NCBI GenBank assembly: GCA_003389215.1
Contig: QQVP01000094.1
Span: 1 to 64,000 of the forward strand
Source: Planctomycetota bacterium
GTDB lineage: Bacteria > Planctomycetota > Planctomycetia > Pirellulales > UBA7805
Length of the DNA: 64,000 nucleotides
Direction of reading: 5' to 3'
The notes beneath the pieces are model-generated. The model was given only the letters and a program-made list of their open reading frames with translations, did not search any database and was not told the DNA's origin. How positions within the stretch are numbered: the first letter of the stretch is position 1; each line of letters opens with the position of its first letter. The translations under genes and the position numbers were made by a program. Positions 63,299 through 64,000 of this stretch are shown in pieces.

Positions 63299-64000
63299 GT
63301 AGCATCGCTCTGAAATCGGGTGGACGCCGCCACGCTTGTCAGAGCATGGCCCGCACCTCGCCCGCGAGCACAGGCCAAACGTCTTGCCGTCTGGATGGCC
63401 TCGGTCATACTGCTCGTACTCGCCCGTCCCTGCCACGCCAGGTCGAACGCCGTACCGTGGGCCACGCTCGTGCGAACGATCGGCAGGCCCAAGGTAATGT
63501 TCACCGCGCGATCCATGTCGAGAAGCTTCAAGGCAATGTGTCCCTGATCGTGGAACATCGCCACCACCGCATCGAACTCGCCCGCGGCGGCGCGAACCAT
63601 GAGTGTATCGGCGGGTAGGGGACCTTCTACCTGATAGCCCGCCTGTTGGGCCTCGGCCACCGCGGGAGCGATTTCGCGAAGCTCCTCGTCGCCGAACAGA
63701 CCTGACTCGCCCGCGTGCGGGTTGAGCGCCGCGACGCCGATCCTCGGTACGAAGTCCTCAAGATCGTCCGCCAGCCACCGCAGCGCGCCGTCGGCCAGTT
63801 CGATACGATCGACCACCGCTTGACGGCGAATCTGAGCAGGCACCTCGGCCAGTGCGGTGTGAAGCGTGACGTGAACGACTCCCAGGCCGGCGGGACCGAC
63901 CGACGCCACCTGTGGCGGCAGAAAGAGCATCATGGCGGTGCGTTCGACATCGCACAGTTCGGCCAGCAGTTCGGTATGTCCGGGGACCGAGCAACCGGCC
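63289..64000 (-). CDS. pdxA: 4-hydroxythreonine-4-phosphate dehydrogenase, partial
   Basis: The C-terminal 236 residues of PdxA; the start lies beyond the right edge. Marks: PGHTELLAELCDVE, VGVAALNPHAGESGLFGDEE, AMFHDQGHIALKLL (metal-binding His/Asp/Gln region) and NITLGLPIVRTSVAHGTAFD. PdxA oxidises 4-phosphohydroxy-threonine in the pyridoxal phosphate route. The last residues overlap the stop of the gene at 62336 by 10 bases. Confidence 0.9.
   Translation of the reverse strand, partial: AGCSVPGHTELLAELCDVERTAMMLFLPPQVASVGPAGLGVVHVTLHTALAEVPAQIRRQAVVDRIELADGALRWLADDLEDFVPRIGVAALNPHAGESGLFGDEELREIAPAVAEAQQAGYQVEGPLPADTLMVRAAAGEFDAVVAMFHDQGHIALKLLDMDRAVNITLGLPIVRTSVAHGTAFDLAWQGRASTSSMTEAIQTARRLACARGRGAGHALTSVAASTRFQSDATQG

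Overview
This is a GC-rich chromosomal window from a planctomycete, most likely Pirellulales-like. The evidence is the gene families: secreted proteins with C-terminal PEP-CTERM sorting tails, a DUF1549/DUF1553 cytochrome-like protein paired with a DUF1501 Tat-exported protein, Ser/Thr kinases fused to WD40 or TPR repeats, an SHD1-domain protein, an FHA-protease, and many lineage-type secreted proteins of unknown role. No phage, CRISPR array or complete mobile element was seen.

Layout. 1-7000: secreted PEP-CTERM genes (a double PEP-CTERM lectin protein, a YWTD propeller, a LamG protein, a zinc protease), a small zinc-ribbon gene, and several hairpin/U-tract elements just upstream of the PEP-CTERM genes. 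7000-16700: a possible group II intron scar, an aldehyde dehydrogenase, a trypsin-like PEP-CTERM protease, and the DUF1549/DUF1501 operon. 16700-20600: an Aas-type MFS/acyltransferase/ligase fusion and tRNA-Ala. 20800-35400: a 2199-residue kinase-WD40-TPR protein, two adjacent CorA-like membrane proteins, a TPR-kinase, and a convergent FHA-trypsin protein. 35600-38000: a thioredoxin-SHD1 gene interrupted by one in-frame TGA exactly where the first Cys of a CGPC motif should be (candidate selenoprotein), a small secreted peptide, and S-adenosylmethionine decarboxylase. 38700-46600: a DASS permease fused to an NHL propeller, a heparinase II/III-like protein, a GT39-like membrane protein and a GT2 glycosyltransferase. 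46800-53900: tRNA-Val, a Cys-rich secreted repeat protein, a lipoprotein, holA, a secreted protein of unknown role, and a KDPG-type aldolase. 54000-64000: a small membrane protein, clpX, a phosphohexomutase-like protein that seems catalytically dead next to an aminotransferase, three envelope proteins including a paralogous pair, a secreted protein and a partial pdxA.

The two strongest leads are (1) the candidate UGPC thioredoxin selenoprotein at 35649-36944, with a SECIS-like hairpin right after the TGA, and (2) a family of four elements (near 563-682, 755-898, 4903-5009 and 9087-9204) that share an AGGAATTGC-like box and a long-loop terminator hairpin and sit upstream of PEP-CTERM genes. 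They may be attenuator leaders or small RNAs. Other unusual items are the DASS-NHL fusion, the PDZ-like insert in the WD40 kinase, the CorA-like pair and the double PEP-CTERM protein. All family calls come from reading motifs by eye; no database search was run.
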